Below are positions 21,405 to 33,540 of a stretch of DNA of 64,000 nucleotides, piece by piece; position 1 is the first letter of the stretch, and every line of letters begins with the position of its first letter. The notes beneath the pieces are model-generated. The model ran no database searches, was not told where the DNA came from, and saw only the letters and a program-made list of their open reading frames with translations. Origin of the DNA: Hysterangium stoloniferum (taxonomy: Eukaryota > Basidiomycota > Agaricomycetes > Hysterangiales > Hysterangiaceae). The DNA is taken from assembly GCA_015178975.1 (NCBI GenBank), contig WHVD01000173.1, positions 62,001-126,000 on the forward strand, written 5' to 3'. Made by a program: the position numbers and the translations under genes.

Positions 21405-22815
21405 TCAACACTCCTCCTGGCTAAGCGTTCTCCTCGGATTCACATAGACGAAGAGGGGTAAGACATTGTATCGATATCCCCATGCTGGTTCGTTCGCGTG
21501 TAATGATGTTATATGTCGATATGTTTTACTTGTGCATTGCTTTTCATGTTCTTTATCGGAGATACTGCGCCTGAATTGCCATTCCATAGCAAAGGGTGAT
21601 TGCGGTTGTGGGTAAACCAACTTCATCCATGACAGAGTACAACCACAGTGTTTGTGCCATTGTTTTGAACGCTCCTCACCATTGCACTCCTTGAAATCGA
21701 AAATGAGAAGGGTACGAGCAATGCCAGATCTGTATGAGCAATACTGATCCTGGGTATAATGGCTGAGCAATTCTGGAACTCCTCCTCGCATGAACGATAA
21801 TAAATGAACTCCGCCTCATGTGTGGGAGTTATCACTACCAGGATTTTTGAGAACTCGACAACAGCAATGGTTTGGCAGATCGTAGTAGTGAGACCGGAGA
21901 TGTCGAAACAAGTTAGGATAATGGAATGGGCCATTCCGGAACTTGAGATCCTCACGTATAATGTGCTGTGAGACGGTCGAGAAAAAAAAAGAAACAAAAA
22001 AAATGGAATAAGCCCGGTTGCTGCAGAATGTTGGATTGTCTAGAAACCCATGTGTCATGCGTGATTGAAGGCTATGGTATGTTTCTGTCCACTGTTGCAT
22101 TATTGTAAAGGTCAATACCCCGGAATTGGAAACTGTGAGCAGGAGATGCCATAAGATCTTCGACGGCGTGAGTAATCAAGGCGCCACAAGAGGTGTGTGT
22201 GCCCAAACTTCAACTTGGGGGTCGAGTCCGTTATAGACCATCTCGAGCATGGAATTATCACGGGGATTCATAATGGGATTTACATGTGGGTGGAATAGAT
22301 CATCATCGCCGTCGAAGTGAACATCAGTAGGGCCTGATAAAATGTCTGCGACTGTTTGCCCATTGGATGGGGGCCACCACGAGTCAAGAGACAACTGCTG
22401 GCGATGATCCCATGGGGCTACAGATGTGTCATGAGCATTCTTGCCAACCGGAATCCCAGTATTCGAAGTGTGTCTCCCCATTGTCGTATGGTTAACCCCA
22501 TTGCTTATCATTTGGTTTCTCTGTGCAGGTGTATGTCCTCTTGTTCCATTCTGCGTCAGGTCTACATCCGTACGGAGTGGATCTTTATTCTTGCACGTCA
22601 TTAGAAGAGGCAGTCTGCGGATGTGTTGTACCCGGCCTTTTAACCAGTTGTTCTTCGTCATGTTGGTCCTCCTCATCACTATACTCTTGTACACCCTCAT
22701 CATCAGCAGTCGTTATGGAACTTGAGTGTCGAACGAGTAAGGAAAATATTGGTGTCGGTCAGACAAGCTTGTTGAGTCGCATAAGCTTTTCTCCTCCTCG
22801 ACTTACATAGTCTTG
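21405..22815 (-). pseudogene. unidentified host-like gene remnant
   Basis: From right to left: an acidic reading TTADDEGVQEYSDEEDQHDE (near 22700), then in another frame ADILSGPTDVHFDGDDDLFH and MLEMVYNGLDPQVEVWAHTP (22360-22180), then FRNGPFHYPNLFRHLRSHYY (about 21930) and EFIYYRSCEEEFQ (21800). Composition and continuity look like coding sequence, but the frame changes at least three times and no splice sites explain it. No family was recognised. Confidence 0.4.
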
Positions 22816-22939
22816 TATAAGGACCGACATACTGTTAGACATTTAATAAAGCAAATAATAGGGTAGCGACGATGTTCAAGAGCAGGACTTGACCAGTTTG
22901 GATAGGTTTATTGACTTGTCGAAAGACATGAAAAAAAAA

Positions 22940-24230
22940 ACCGTTCTTTTGGGGTGGTTTGACTGGTGGAATTCCCTTCTTCCTCTACCATTCCAGGAAT
23001 TGGCCCTCCATGGCCATGCACATCAGTTGGCAGTCAGTATCAGATGGGTGTTCTTCTGAATATGTATTGCAGTGGTTCAGTCCAGATTTGGTTTGGGTTC
23101 AAATTAATTCAACAACGCCACACGTTCTCGACAATTTGGTTCAGATTGGTTCATCAATGTGGGTCAGGGCGTATCATGATGATGATATCTCAGTCGATGC
23201 AAAGTGGGAATCAACGTGGTTGCCATCGATGGTCTAAAAAAAAAAAAAACAACTGATATCAGGCTGGTCCTTTGATAAGATATGGTGACAGTTCATTTCG
23301 GGTTCGATTCGTGCTCAGGGTCCAGTTCAGTTCACACATTTGTCAATGTGTGTAAGCAGCATGGTTTGGGTTCGGTTTAGTTCCAGTTTAGTTCCAGTTC
23401 AGTATGAGTTCATTTGAGTTCAGCAACTTGGGATGTATCTCAGCCGACACATAGTGAGGGATCGACTGGTTGCCTGTCAGAAAGGATGTTTGCATTTGTA
23501 CCCTTTAGTTTGGTGGCGGTAGACACTGGAAGGGCCTGTTCCCGAAAAAAAAATAGATGTAAAAGTTGCTCAGAAGCAATAAAATGTGTCATGGGGACAG
23601 ATGACAATTCAGGTTCGGTTCGGGATTCAAGTTCGGTTTGGGATTCAGGTTCGGTTCGGGGTTCGGTGCACGCCATTCGAGGTGTGACTAACTCGGATTT
23701 GCACACCTTTCAACAAGGTGTGACTGACTCGGATTTGCACACCCTTCAACAAGGTGTGACTAACTTGGATTCAGTGCACGCCGTTCAACAAGATGTGACT
23801 ACGTGGCTGACTCGGGTTCAGTGCATGCCGTTCAACAAGGTGTGGCTAACTCAGGTTCGGTGGTATTTTGTTTATACTCAGTTTGGTCTGAGTCAGGTTC
23901 GGTATTCATTTATACTCAGTTTGGTCTGAGTCAGGTTTGGTATTTGTTTATACTCAGTCTGTATCTGAGTCTGGGTCGAGGTCGGTCGGATTCAGTCTAT
24001 AATGAGGTCGGGTTCAGTTTGGCACGCTTTCGAGTAGACGCAACTTTTGTGGTCAGTTTTCTTATGCGGTGCTTTTCAACGAGGCATGCACAGGCTCGGG
24101 TTCAGGTTCCGTGCAGCATATGCTGTTCAATGAGGCATGACGGCGGTTTGGTTCGGGTCGACTTTGTATCGCGATTGTCAAAAAGAAGTCAGTGTGATGT
24201 CTGCAACGATAAAGCAAGTGGCTGGTGACA
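22940..24230. repeat. degenerate GGTTCGG / GTCTGAGTCAGG repeats
   Basis: 23280-23420 and 23610-23670 are rich in GGTTCGGTT-like words. 23690-23860 holds four copies of a 35-40 bp unit CAACAAGGTGTGACTGACTCGG. 23870-23960 holds three copies of TTTATACTCAGTTTGGTCTGA. Long plus-strand open frames here simply follow the repeats. No gene was identified. Confidence 0.65.
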
Positions 24231-24239
24231 GAGCCGTGC

Positions 24240-25019
24240 AAGTCCAGTGGTTTCAGCCCCACACGGTGTTGGTTTGATAATACCCTTCAAGCTGGGTAAT
24301 GCGTTTATGTATAATTTTTCACCGGGCACGGCACATTTTGACCATGTTGAATACATGGGAACTCAGTGCAAACACATTGAACGTTAGAGGAAATTGGCAT
24401 GTGGCAGTCAGAATAAGGTAACTGTTCTACATCACAGCGAGTGGCGTCAATGATCAATCTGTGCAGTGATGATGCGAATAGAGCGGAAGTGACTACACTC
24501 AGATGTGGAATGGGCCAAAGAGTTGTTGAAAGATGGAGGATCTGATGCCAGGTGCGACAAGTGTGTCAAACATACATACGGTGGCTGCCTCCTTCCATTT
24601 GTGCGGTGTTTTGATTCCCTATGCTCCTCCTCCTCGCCGCTCTACTCCTCCTTTCATGTAGTCTCCTACAAAGCTGTAGAAGAAATTGACTTTTGAGGCA
24701 AGATGTGATTGATCCGTTGGTTGTGAAAGTGTTGAGTAAAATAATGGGCTAAATGATGCAAAACAAAACTCCTTGCAACTTGTCGGACGAATAGCGACAA
24801 CACGGTGTTGTGTCGCTTGTCAATTGTAGGACGGTCGTACGTTCTTGTAGGTTAAATATATCCATCATCCAGCTCTTGAGTCAATGGGCAGTGTTAATGG
24901 AGGTATTCCCATGGTTGCAGTGTTGAACAGTCAAATAGAATTATGGTAGGAAATATCATTTTAAAATGTTAATTGTAGTGACAAGGGATGTTCATGATGG
25001 ATTGTTAGTGACAGCTGGT
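24240..25019. other. no gene seen
   Basis: A short plus-strand frame at 24505-24696 (VEWAKELLKDGGSDARCDKC) has no recognised domain. The rest has no open frame of note. Confidence 0.4.
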
Positions 25020-25334
25020 TGGAACCACAACTGAGCCTGTCTTTGAGGGGCGAGAATGGTTTTCAACGTCGAATGAAACACCAGGGTGGTTTAGTACTGG
25101 AACAATGCCCTCTGGTCTAAATGCCATCAACAACGAGGTGATTGACACCATGTGTAGGAACAATTGAGTCCCAAAAAGAATGATGGGAAGAAGAGGGTTG
25201 CGAAGATGAATATGCAACCTGTGCAGAAAGTTGTTTCAATTAGGATGTAAGTTAGATAGGTTCTTGAGACTTGAGAACACGATTGGACTGTGTTTCGTCA
25301 ATCATATTATACGGCGTGACCGGGGCCCATAACC
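25020..25334 (-). mobile_element. copia-like leader with primer site
   Basis: 25322-25334 (GGGGCCCATAACC) is the initiator-tRNA type primer site in minus orientation, next to an LTR start at 25335. The 300 bases to its left match 52890-53185, which has the same arrangement (shared GATTGACACCATGT, CAGCCTGTGCA-like and GTTTCGTCA blocks). It is therefore the 5' leader of a truncated copia-like element; no gag follows. Confidence 0.65.
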
Positions 25335-25576
25335 TGTTAAAATGAAAGACTCAAGAACCTAATAGCAGTTTAACTCAGTCACATTGTAGGTAAGGTGGCT
25401 TGCAGAACACTTCAAATGGTGTTTTGGGCAAGTCATGGTTACAGGGTAAAAAGTGTCTGATTCTCCATTACACCTACTAGTGTACATAAGGTAACAATAC
25501 ATATGTGCCCATAAGAGTCTATGTACCCACAGGCATACATAGATCTTCAAACTAATGTAATTGAAGAATTACATAG
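25335..25576 (-). repeat. copia-like LTR
   Basis: Starts TGTTAAAATGAAAG directly at the primer site. Its later part (GGTTACAGGGTAAAAAGTGTCTG, then TATGTGCCCATAAG and CATAGATCTTC) is similar to 56460-56560. The outer end near 25576 is approximate. Confidence 0.55.
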
Positions 25577-28524
25577 TCAAAACATAGTAGGAAAATAAGG
25601 AAAAATATAGGGAATATAATATGATGAAATGGTTACATTCCCCTGAGAGGGGTACCTCTCACACTTACTTTCCTTCTTCAATGCCAATGTGATGTCTCTT
25701 CTAATGCATCTGCTACTGGTTTCTGTAGGAGTGCTCCCTTGGGGAAGATCATTGTCTCCCTCTTCTAAGTCTGAATCCTTGGAAGGTATCAGTGTAGGCC
25801 ATGGCCTATGGTCAAAAGGGAAAGTTTCCTCTTCCAATTCCTTTGATTGAGAGGGATCCTCTATGAGATAATCCTTACTGACATGTTTGGGCTGATTAAC
25901 TAAAATTTCTTTGTCTATTACTTCCTCCATGGGCAGTAAATTGAGCTGTTATGGATTCTCTCCTTCTGTCAGACCTTTAGGGTTCTGATGATGTTATGCT
26001 TTCCAGTCGCCACACCAGTCTTCAGCTGGCTTATCGTTCATACCGTCCCTGGGCAAAGCATTCAACCAATCTCCCTTTTCAAGAAAGTCATGATCCAATA
26101 TGTATACTTCTGCTACTTCCTTTGCATTTAAACTAAGTCCTGCCTTTATGGCGACATTGTCTCCTAATTGAGGAACATAGGCAGAAGTGAAAATTGATTT
26201 GTTATCAACATTATTTACTTGTCCTTGTACACTTACTCCATGAGCTGCTTCATACAACCTCTGATCTTCAGCTTCCTCTGCAGGATTCTGTGCAAAACAT
26301 TTGTTGAATTAGACATAATGAGATATCCTGCCTGCATGAGGACAATCAATCTGAAAATGTTCCAAACTTCTGCAAATACAGCACTCTTTAGAAGGCCTAA
26401 TGATGTTCTTCTTGTTGCTCCTCTGGAAGAAGAATTTCCCCTGATTATGGGCTTGACTTTCTTGTAGTGCTTCTATCTCCAGTTTCACTAATAAGAACAT
26501 GACCACAAGTAGTCAAGTAATTCCCAGTTGGTAATTCTTTGTCAGTTTCAGGGATAGGCTCCTCCTGTTCCATGATCATAACTCTGGCCTTTGGAACCAA
26601 TAACATTCTTGATGCATTTGATTCCCAGCATTGACAAGGGCTTCTTGCAGATTGTTTATGTAGGTTTATAAGCTCATGTTGTCGATGGGTTGGCTTTGTA
26701 GCAGGTAGAGTTATTCTGTGGGTAGAGTCAAAATTAAATGATGTGTCTCTTCCTTCCAGTCTTGATGGAGTCCATGCAGGAAGCAGTATAGCTTAATTCA
26801 TCACTGGATACACTGGACTGGGGCTTAATAATCATGATGAGGTTGGCTAAATCTCATTTCTTCCCATTCTAAAACCAAAGATTTGCACCATTGGGTCCCT
26901 AGTAATCCTTCAACAATACTCCCCAAGGAAAGATCTGTGAGACCAAAAATATTCAGTACAGTCCTTGCAGTCTAAGGTGCTCCACCAGATCTTAGTGTTA
27001 CCTGTGAGTCATCTGGGAAGTGCAACCCCCAGCAATGAACTTAGGGTTTAAGGTGTCCAGGATATATTCTCAGGCTGTGGAATGACTCCCATTGTACTCT
27101 GGAAGATCAAACCATTTGATCTTGACATTGTTAGTATTGAAAGTAAGCACCTTGTCCTTAGATAAACCATCATTTTTGGTGTCAACCCTGGGAGGAATCA
27201 GAGTTTTGGGGATTCCTGGATTTCATCCCCCCATACCCCCAGTTTTACCACTGTCAAAGTTATCCAGGCTTCCTGATGATTTGCTAGGTGGTCCTCCTGA
27301 GGGGATGAATGGGTTCACCCTTATAGGCAAAGGACAGCAAGTTTCATCTGTATCCAGTGATCCTTGACCAAGAACTTGACCTGCTATCCCTTCAATGAAT
27401 GTGGTCGAAAAGGACTGTGATCAGTCTGCCTTGAGTAGGGAGTGAGTAATGAGTTGTCAAAAGGGTTTGGGGTGCCAGGGCTGGTTTCAAATGTACATGA
27501 GAGTGGGGAACCTCTAAATTGGAAGTGATTTGAGGTTTGGCCAGGGCTTCTCTCTCTAGTTCAGCCATGCTGAAGAGATGGCTTGGTTGAGGCTGGTGGG
27601 ATAAAGCACTGATTGGGATCTCTTTCTCCTATAAACATTTGGTTACTTCAATTCTCATGTCTGACAGGAAATTCTCCAAGATTAAGGGTTGGTTGAGCGA
27701 ACAGAGAAAACAGGTATCAGGAGAACCTCTGAGGTCTCAAATAAAAAACTCAGTCATTGATGCGGACCTCACTCACTTGGCTGGCAGGTCAGGATAATGG
27801 GGGAAATCCTCAATGCCTAATTTCCATTTGCATCCAGTAGTAATGTCACTCCTCACTTGGAGTCATTTGGCTGGGAGGTCAGGATAGCTGGGCAAATCCT
27901 CAATGCCTAGTTTTCATTTGCATCCATTAATCCTCAGGCCATCATTCCTATGTGGCTCCAGATCTATTTCCATTTACTGTGTGTCATTTGGTTCAGAGAT
28001 TAGGCGTGAATTCTTTCGCCTTGATTTCACTACTGGATCCCCCATTGGAGGATTGAGATCACATCCTTGGGTCCCACTGTCATCTAGAAGTGGTAAGATC
28101 ATTCTTACATTATTTTGTGAGATATCAGCCTGTAAAGCACACTCCTCCTGCCAGAATTGAAACAATATCAAGTGATGTAACATGTATATATAGTTCCACA
28201 TTACCTCTGACAAATAAAATTCAAGTTAATATCCTGCACGATTTCTTGAAACAGAGGGGGAGTCGGCACCTTGATGTCCTCGAGATCATCCACCGCAATT
28301 GGTATTTCGCCACAACCTATCTGAGTGATTGCATCCGACCTCTGTGAGGTGGCACCGGTGGATATATGAGTTCCCTTTAGTTCTGAGAAAGGAAATAACA
28401 AATTGATATCCCACACGATTTCTTCAAATGAGGGGGGAGTCGGCGCCCTGATATCTTCGAGCTCATCCACCACCATTGGTGTTTGGTGATCATATTTTTT
28501 TTTTATGACTGGCAGCCCAGCCAT
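25577..28524 (-). pseudogene. gag-like frame with CCHC zinc knuckle
   Basis: Minus strand from MAGLPVIKKKYDHQTP at 28524 to about 25577, open only in pieces. The N-terminal part contains two copies of a 50-60 residue unit (DELEDIRAPTPPSFEEIVWD and DDLEDIKVPTPPLFQEIVQD). A DNA-level tandem duplication lies at 27765-27925. 26506-26309 has the zinc knuckle CCICRSLEHFQIDC (C-X2-C-X4-H-X4-C). Acidic stretches follow (DLEEGDNDLPQG). This looks like the structural protein of a retroelement, possibly ORF1 of a LINE; no protease, RT or endonuclease is attached, so the class is open. Confidence 0.5.
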
Positions 28525-28592
28525 TTTTATGACCTTACTTCTCCCACACTGAGCTTCATATTTATGACCTTACTTCTCCCACACTAAGCTTC
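28524..28592. repeat. 35-bp direct repeat, two copies
   Basis: TTTATGACCTTACTTCTCCC is repeated with ACACTGAGCTTCATA / ACACTAAGCTTCATA, just left of the LTR at 28612. Confidence 0.85.
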
Positions 28593-28611
28593 ATATTCCT
28601 GATCAAAGTGA

Positions 28612-28976
28612 TGTAAAGGAGTGGTACTCCCTACACGGTGATCTTGTCATTAATACGCGTGACGTCACGCATTCTATTGTGTTGAGCGGTTAGTAGCCAC
28701 ATGTTCCTTTCCCATTGTCTCTATATTTCCTTTGTTCTATATCATTGTGCGAAGATTTTATTGTCATATTCCGCTAGAATATTCCACCACCATTGTTCTT
28801 TTTTTCATTGTCTTCAACATGTGCTTTGTTCTTTAAAAGTTGTGCCACTCGAGTTTACTGTATATAAAGTCTCTCAAGTTCTCTAGAATATCATCAGATT
28901 TTCCAGATCTTTTCACTTTAGATATTTTGCGCTCACAGCACAACATATCTTACAGTGATATAAGCTAATTCCCTAC
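28612..28976 (+). repeat. LTR with TATA box
   Basis: TGTAAAGGAG to CCCTACA, 365 bp, with GTATATAAAGTC near 28860 and a CRE-like palindrome GTGACGTCAC near 28659. The flanks (AGTGA, GTATC) do not match, so it is not a simple solo LTR. It may be the 5' LTR of a larger unit running right, with GTATCGACAGG after the end as a possible primer site. The SUN-domain reading begins 530 bp downstream. Confidence 0.65.
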
Positions 28977-29505
28977 AGTATCGACAGGTATACCTTGCAT
29001 TTAACATAATGTGATGATGACACCTGATATTTTCTGGAAGCTGAAATCTCCCAAGCTTCTGTTGTTAACATGTCAGATGAGTGGTGGAAGTAATAGTAGG
29101 ATTATGTTCATTTACTCTGGGGTTGATGCTGAGGACGAGCTGCATGTGTGAGCCTGGCTAATTCCTGGCTCAGGGAAGCATATGTACATTGCTGATAAAT
29201 GTGGCAATGTCTGCCATTATATCTATGATAATGTCTTAAAATTTATATTGGTACAAAGATTCAGAATTGCCAATTATAATCTGGATCTTGATTTCAGTTA
29301 AGGCCTGAAAGGGTTTAGTAGCCACAAAATACAATTGTAGCCTGTTGAATGGCATGTATACATCTATGTTTTCATTCAAACTCTTGGGAAATTTTCAGAG
29401 GTGTTCACTGTTGCAATTGATTGTTCAAGCTGATGTTCCCAAATTTGCGAGTTTCTCGATCTAGCATATCTTCATTCCATATTATGTTGTAGCTGACTGA
29501 CTCAA

Positions 29506-30511
29506 ATGGATGCAGACTCTGACCACAGTGGGAACAATATGGAAATCGGTTATCTAGGGGCGAGTTGGATTAGACACAGAAGGTATTGGGTGATCTTGAT
29601 GATCTGCTTAATGCTCGGCTTCTTGTTATCTGCAATCACAGCCTTCCTTTGGACAAAGTATAATGTGGATGTAAGGGTATGTGCATCCTACTTCAACTTT
29701 GGAGCAACCACTCAATGTCTGTCTTATAGAAAGTGCATCAATTTGGTGGACCATCTGACAGAAGAATTCACTATGAAGATACAAGACTTAGTGACATGTT
29801 CCATTAAGAGGAGTTGGGCAAGTGGAGCATATGGAAGAAATCAAACCATTGGCAAAGGGTACAGAAGTACAGGGGTTTATTGACGATAAAATGGAAGTTG
29901 AGGGCTGTGTGATCATCAACTTCACATCAGGGCCATATCATCGAAGAGTTCCATTATCCCAGTTAAGATATATATGGAATATCTGGGTGAATGGGCAACA
30001 GGAGATTTCTGTAGGGAGCCCTGCCATGGCTATTAACCCTTCTTTGGCAGATGGTGATTGCTGGCTTTTTTCAGGCTCATATGGCCATCTGGCAATCCGA
30101 CTGTCAAGCCCCATATTGATGGCTTCCATTAGTATTGATCATGGATGAGGAAATGGACCCGATGACTTAGGATTAGCCACTCAACAGGTCGAAGTTTGGG
30201 GTCTCATTGAAGGGGAGGATAATTTCAGACAATTTCAAACATACAAAAAGACCCCATCATATTTTTATATGCAAGACATTCAATTGAGCACTACATCAGG
30301 GAAATTAAGGAGCTTCACTCCATCCATTCAGTTGGCCCAATTTGATTACAATGCAACCTCACCACACATTGTGCAAGGCATATCTGTTGATCGGGTAATC
30401 AAGGACATGGGAATACATTTTCAAACAGTGCTGTTGGTGATTAAGAATAACTAGGGGTATTCCGATAATACCTGCTTGTATTGTTTTCGAGTTTATCAGT
30501 ATAGATAAGTG
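29506..30511 (+). pseudogene. SUN-domain protein, broken
   Basis: Starts MDADSDHSGNNMEIG at 29506. A membrane segment (VILMICLMLGFLLSAITAFL) follows near residues 27-50. After a frame change around 29825-29880 comes the SUN domain: DGDCWLFSGSYGHLAIRL, SPILMASISIDH, VWGLIEGEDNF, DYNATSPHIVQGISV and NTCLYCFRVYQ. Two in-frame stops lie in the domain (near 30146 and 30451). SUN proteins span the inner nuclear membrane and bind KASH partners to link nucleus and cytoskeleton; related paralogues are frequent in agaricomycetes as far as I recall. This copy cannot make a complete protein. Confidence 0.8.
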
Positions 30512-30952
30512 GGCAATCAAGCTAGGAGACTTCATATTCAATAATTGCAATGAAATTAACTGAGTTATGAGAGGCCTTCTGGATCATATAAAGTGAACTG
30601 GGCATGTACAGTTGTTAGATATTCTGGGAGTCTTAATGTATAAGGGCAAAGCACATTATTATATAATTCTCACTACATGTTTTTGCAATTCTTTGTCTTT
30701 GTGACTCTGCATGATTCACAAATATTTGAAAGGATACAGTGCAATTCAGTGCAATTGATTGTGATTCACAATTGTTTGGGAACATTCATTGCAATTCACA
30801 AATTTTCAAGAGGCTACAGTGCAATTCATTGCAGCTCTTTGTAACTTTTTTAGATAATCACCAGGTGAACAGGATGTACATGTGTATATATGATTTCTAA
30901 ACAGGGTAGCATTCCAAATATGGACTGGCAGAAGGTATCCATGTAGTGGGAG
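30512..30952. other. no gene; short imperfect repeats
   Basis: 30720-30830 repeats AGTGCAATTCA and GATTCACAA words three to four times. The remainder has no open frame of note. Confidence 0.5.
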
Positions 30953-31231
30953 TGTAAGGTTTGGCTTAAAAGATAGCATAATCCTTCGGTTTGAGCTTCT
31001 TACGAAGAGGAACGAGCAGAGTAGGAATAGGCTCCAATTCATAGTAACTACTGTAGCTAATGGGTGGTTTCCCTATTTATGCTCGCATTCGTAGACTAAA
31101 CCCCCTAGCGACAGATAATAGAAATGAAACAGTGTTCTGATCGGAAAATTATCTACCCTCTCTTTACCCCCTGAGACAATGGCGGTAGACTGCTCCGTGC
31201 CAAGTCCGCCACCAGGTCCTCTCCCGTTACA
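30953..31231. mobile_element. solo LTR, 279 bp, duplication GGGAG
   Basis: TGTAAGGTTTGG to CCCGTTACA with GGGAG at 30948-30952 and 31232-31236. A second copy of the same family, without a matching duplication, lies at 39954-40230. It contains CCTATTTATGCTCGCATTCG, a possible promoter. Confidence 0.92.
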
Positions 31232-31860
31232 GGGAGCCCATATATATATCCAGCCAATGAGTATCACAGCACAAAATACATAAACACAGAATCAATTTGA
31301 CTCTCAGGAATCCCTGTTTTTGATTCAAATTCTCCTTAAGTAAATATCAGAGGGGTTAACACCAAGTATTGTTCATGTTCTAGCCTTTTCTTTTATCTTT
31401 AGTTCCATGTCTAGAGTTCTAGCAGATGTGATGACAGTGTCATAGGTAGGGTCATCAATCCTGACATTGGGGTGAAAAGATCAAATATATATGAATAACT
31501 CAAGACTTTAACTCACTTGTAATGTATTTAGGGGATTCTCTTAGATAGCTCAATATATGCTAGTGTCACAGGGCTTCAACAATAAAACAAGCAAAGGTCC
31601 AGTAATTTAAATACTGATAGATTAATTAGTTGCATGTTAAGGGGTGAATTCTGGCTTATCAAATGGTTTCTGGAGAAACCCAGGGAGTCCGGGGTGGTGG
31701 TCAAAAGGTTGAGAGAGTTGGGTTGTAGAGTCAAGTCAGGAAACCCATGGGGGGGTCGAGAGAGTCAAGATGGTAAGTCGGGTTGGGAAACCTATGGGGG
31801 TTGAGACAGTAAGTCGAATGGGGAAACCCATGGGGGTTGAGACGGTAAGTTGAGTGTGAA

Positions 31861-32771
31861 GGTGAATTTGAAGGCTGTGGTGAAGGCCAAAAGACTCCTT
31901 CTTGCCTCTTGACACATCAAGGCTTAATATGAGTTTGCTGAGTGAGTGCAAAACCTGGTCTTTTCCACACCCACAACCTCCCATCAGACCCCAAATGATT
32001 GATTTTGGTCTCATCTAAAAAGATAACCCTAAACAAGTCCTCCTCAGTCCAATACTGGTACTTGACAGCAAACTCATATTGAACCTTGATGTGTCAAGAG
32101 ACAAGAAGGGGTCTTTTGACCTTCACCACAGCCTTCAAATTCACCTTCTTCAATGGATTATGAATTGTCTGTGTGCAGGCATTGAGGGGTAGGTGGGACT
32201 TGGCCTGGGAGGCATTATCAACCTGTCTAGAGGTGATAGAATGAGCCAAGTGGTGATGATTCCTGGGGGAGAACTTAGGAGAACAACCTCTGGAAGGTGT
32301 TGGAAGTGGACCAGGAGTTGGGAGTGAATTTCTGATACTGTGGAGTGCCCAATATGGAGTTTAGAAGTAATTGTTCTGTAGGAGTGACCCTCTTGGAGAA
32401 GAGAAATGACAGAGAGTCTTGTTTCAGTGGAGTACTTCTTTATAATATGGTGGGAGGGTAAAATGAGGCAAAGGTTCATATAAATGTGTTATTTAAACAT
32501 GTGGTCACATGACTGTGTTGAACCTAAGCAGAAATTCCCACAGTCATATGAACCTTAGTTGAGTTTCATGTATCAGCTGATAGAGCAAAAAAAGTGTCCA
32601 GATGCACCATGTCCATTGTTCATTTTTTACTCTCCTGATAAGGAAAGCTATGATGTCATGCTTATGTCACCATATAAGTCAGATGTATATCTCTTACTTC
32701 TGATTATTTCTGGAGCTGTGAACCTCTCTTTCCAATTTCACCAAACATCTGGACACTTTTTTTGGTTACTG
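31861..32771 (-). mobile_element. Tc1-like remnant with internal fold-back
   Basis: 32771 back to 32530 matches the long terminal repeat of the Tc1 at 62042-63636 (GTCCAGATGCACCATGTCC, AAGCTATGATGTCATGCTTA). 32479-32150 encodes its N-terminal HTH (STETRLSVISLLQEGHS, HIGHSTVSEIHSQL). 32160-32060 and 31861-31940 are inverted copies of the same stretch of transposase (AAGGCTGTGGTGAAGGCC), leaving a 120-bp loop. The catalytic half is absent. Confidence 0.85.
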
Positions 32772-33015
32772 TAAATATAAGAAATTTCCTGCCAAAAGCC
32801 TGTCAGTGACAAAAGGTATCCAATGACCCCTCTCTATTAAAATATTCATATTGTTACCATATATGGATATTACATAATTACATTATGGTGCCTTGGACTA
32901 TGCGTGATAGAGCATGTTGGCAAATATTCTGGTGATTTGTATGATTTTATCTACTGTGGTATAAGCTATACAGGTTGAAACTGCAAAACATTGGATATGT
33001 TTTGTAAGTCACTGT
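32772..33015. repeat. possible end of another Tc1-type element
   Basis: Ends GGATATGTTTTGTAAGTCACTGTA at 33015, which has the CACTG-TA form of the Tc1 ends seen elsewhere here but a different sequence. It meets family LTR sequence directly. The other end was not found. Confidence 0.35.
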
Positions 33016-33540
33016 ATGCTATACCAAATCCAGTAATAATAAAAGCCTAATTAAGCAAACACAAATCAGGAAAGTAAACACCAATCCTGGTGTTAGGAAT
33101 GGAACAGAATGGCAGTGGAGAAAAAAACTTGACAGGTAATAAAACCATAAATGGGGACAGGGCTCAGTTAGAGGGCTGATGGATAGTCCAGGTGGAGTCT
33201 GGTAACTTGTACTTGAGACAGAGTCAGGTTTAGGCAGGTTGACATGTGCGTGGGGTCCGGTGGGTATTCCGGCGACTGATACATACATGAGACACAAAAG
33301 GGTCGAGCATAGACACATGTGAGGTCCAGGTTCCAGTGGGTATTCCAGTAACTGTAACTTAGCATGTCTAGAGTCTTGAGTGCATATAGGACAGGGGCCA
33401 GGGTCTGGCAGGTTTTCTGGTCATAACATTGCACTATTAAGCTTAAACAACTAAAATCAATGCTTATTTTGATTATTGAAAGGTTTTTTGCAAAGAAAGA
33501 CTGACTATGTCTTTTAGGTTCAATGAATCCAAAAAAGTAT

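Larger units (their letters stand above)
31635..33428 (-). mobile_element. LTR of the chromovirus family, duplication TTGCA
   Basis: TGTTAAGGGG to GGTCATAACA with TTGCA at 31630-31634 and 33429-33433. The right part (33010-33428) matches the family (CTATACCAAATCCAGTAAT, ACACCAATCCTGGTGTTAGG). It is enlarged by a Tc1 remnant (about 31861-32771) and by a further stretch to 33015. 31740-31860 holds three to four copies of a 33-bp unit with CCCATGGGGGTTGAGA. Confidence 0.85.
31519..33540 (-). repeat. relic of the 4312-5777 LTR family, split
   Basis: 31519-31634 and 33429 to about 33540 match, on the opposite strand, the last 250 bp of the solo LTR at 4312-5777 (TGTAATGTATTTAGGGG, TCAATATATGC, GGTCCAGTAATTTAAATAC, AATGCTTATTTTGATTATTG). 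The two halves are separated by the LTR at 31635-33428. Confidence 0.8.
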
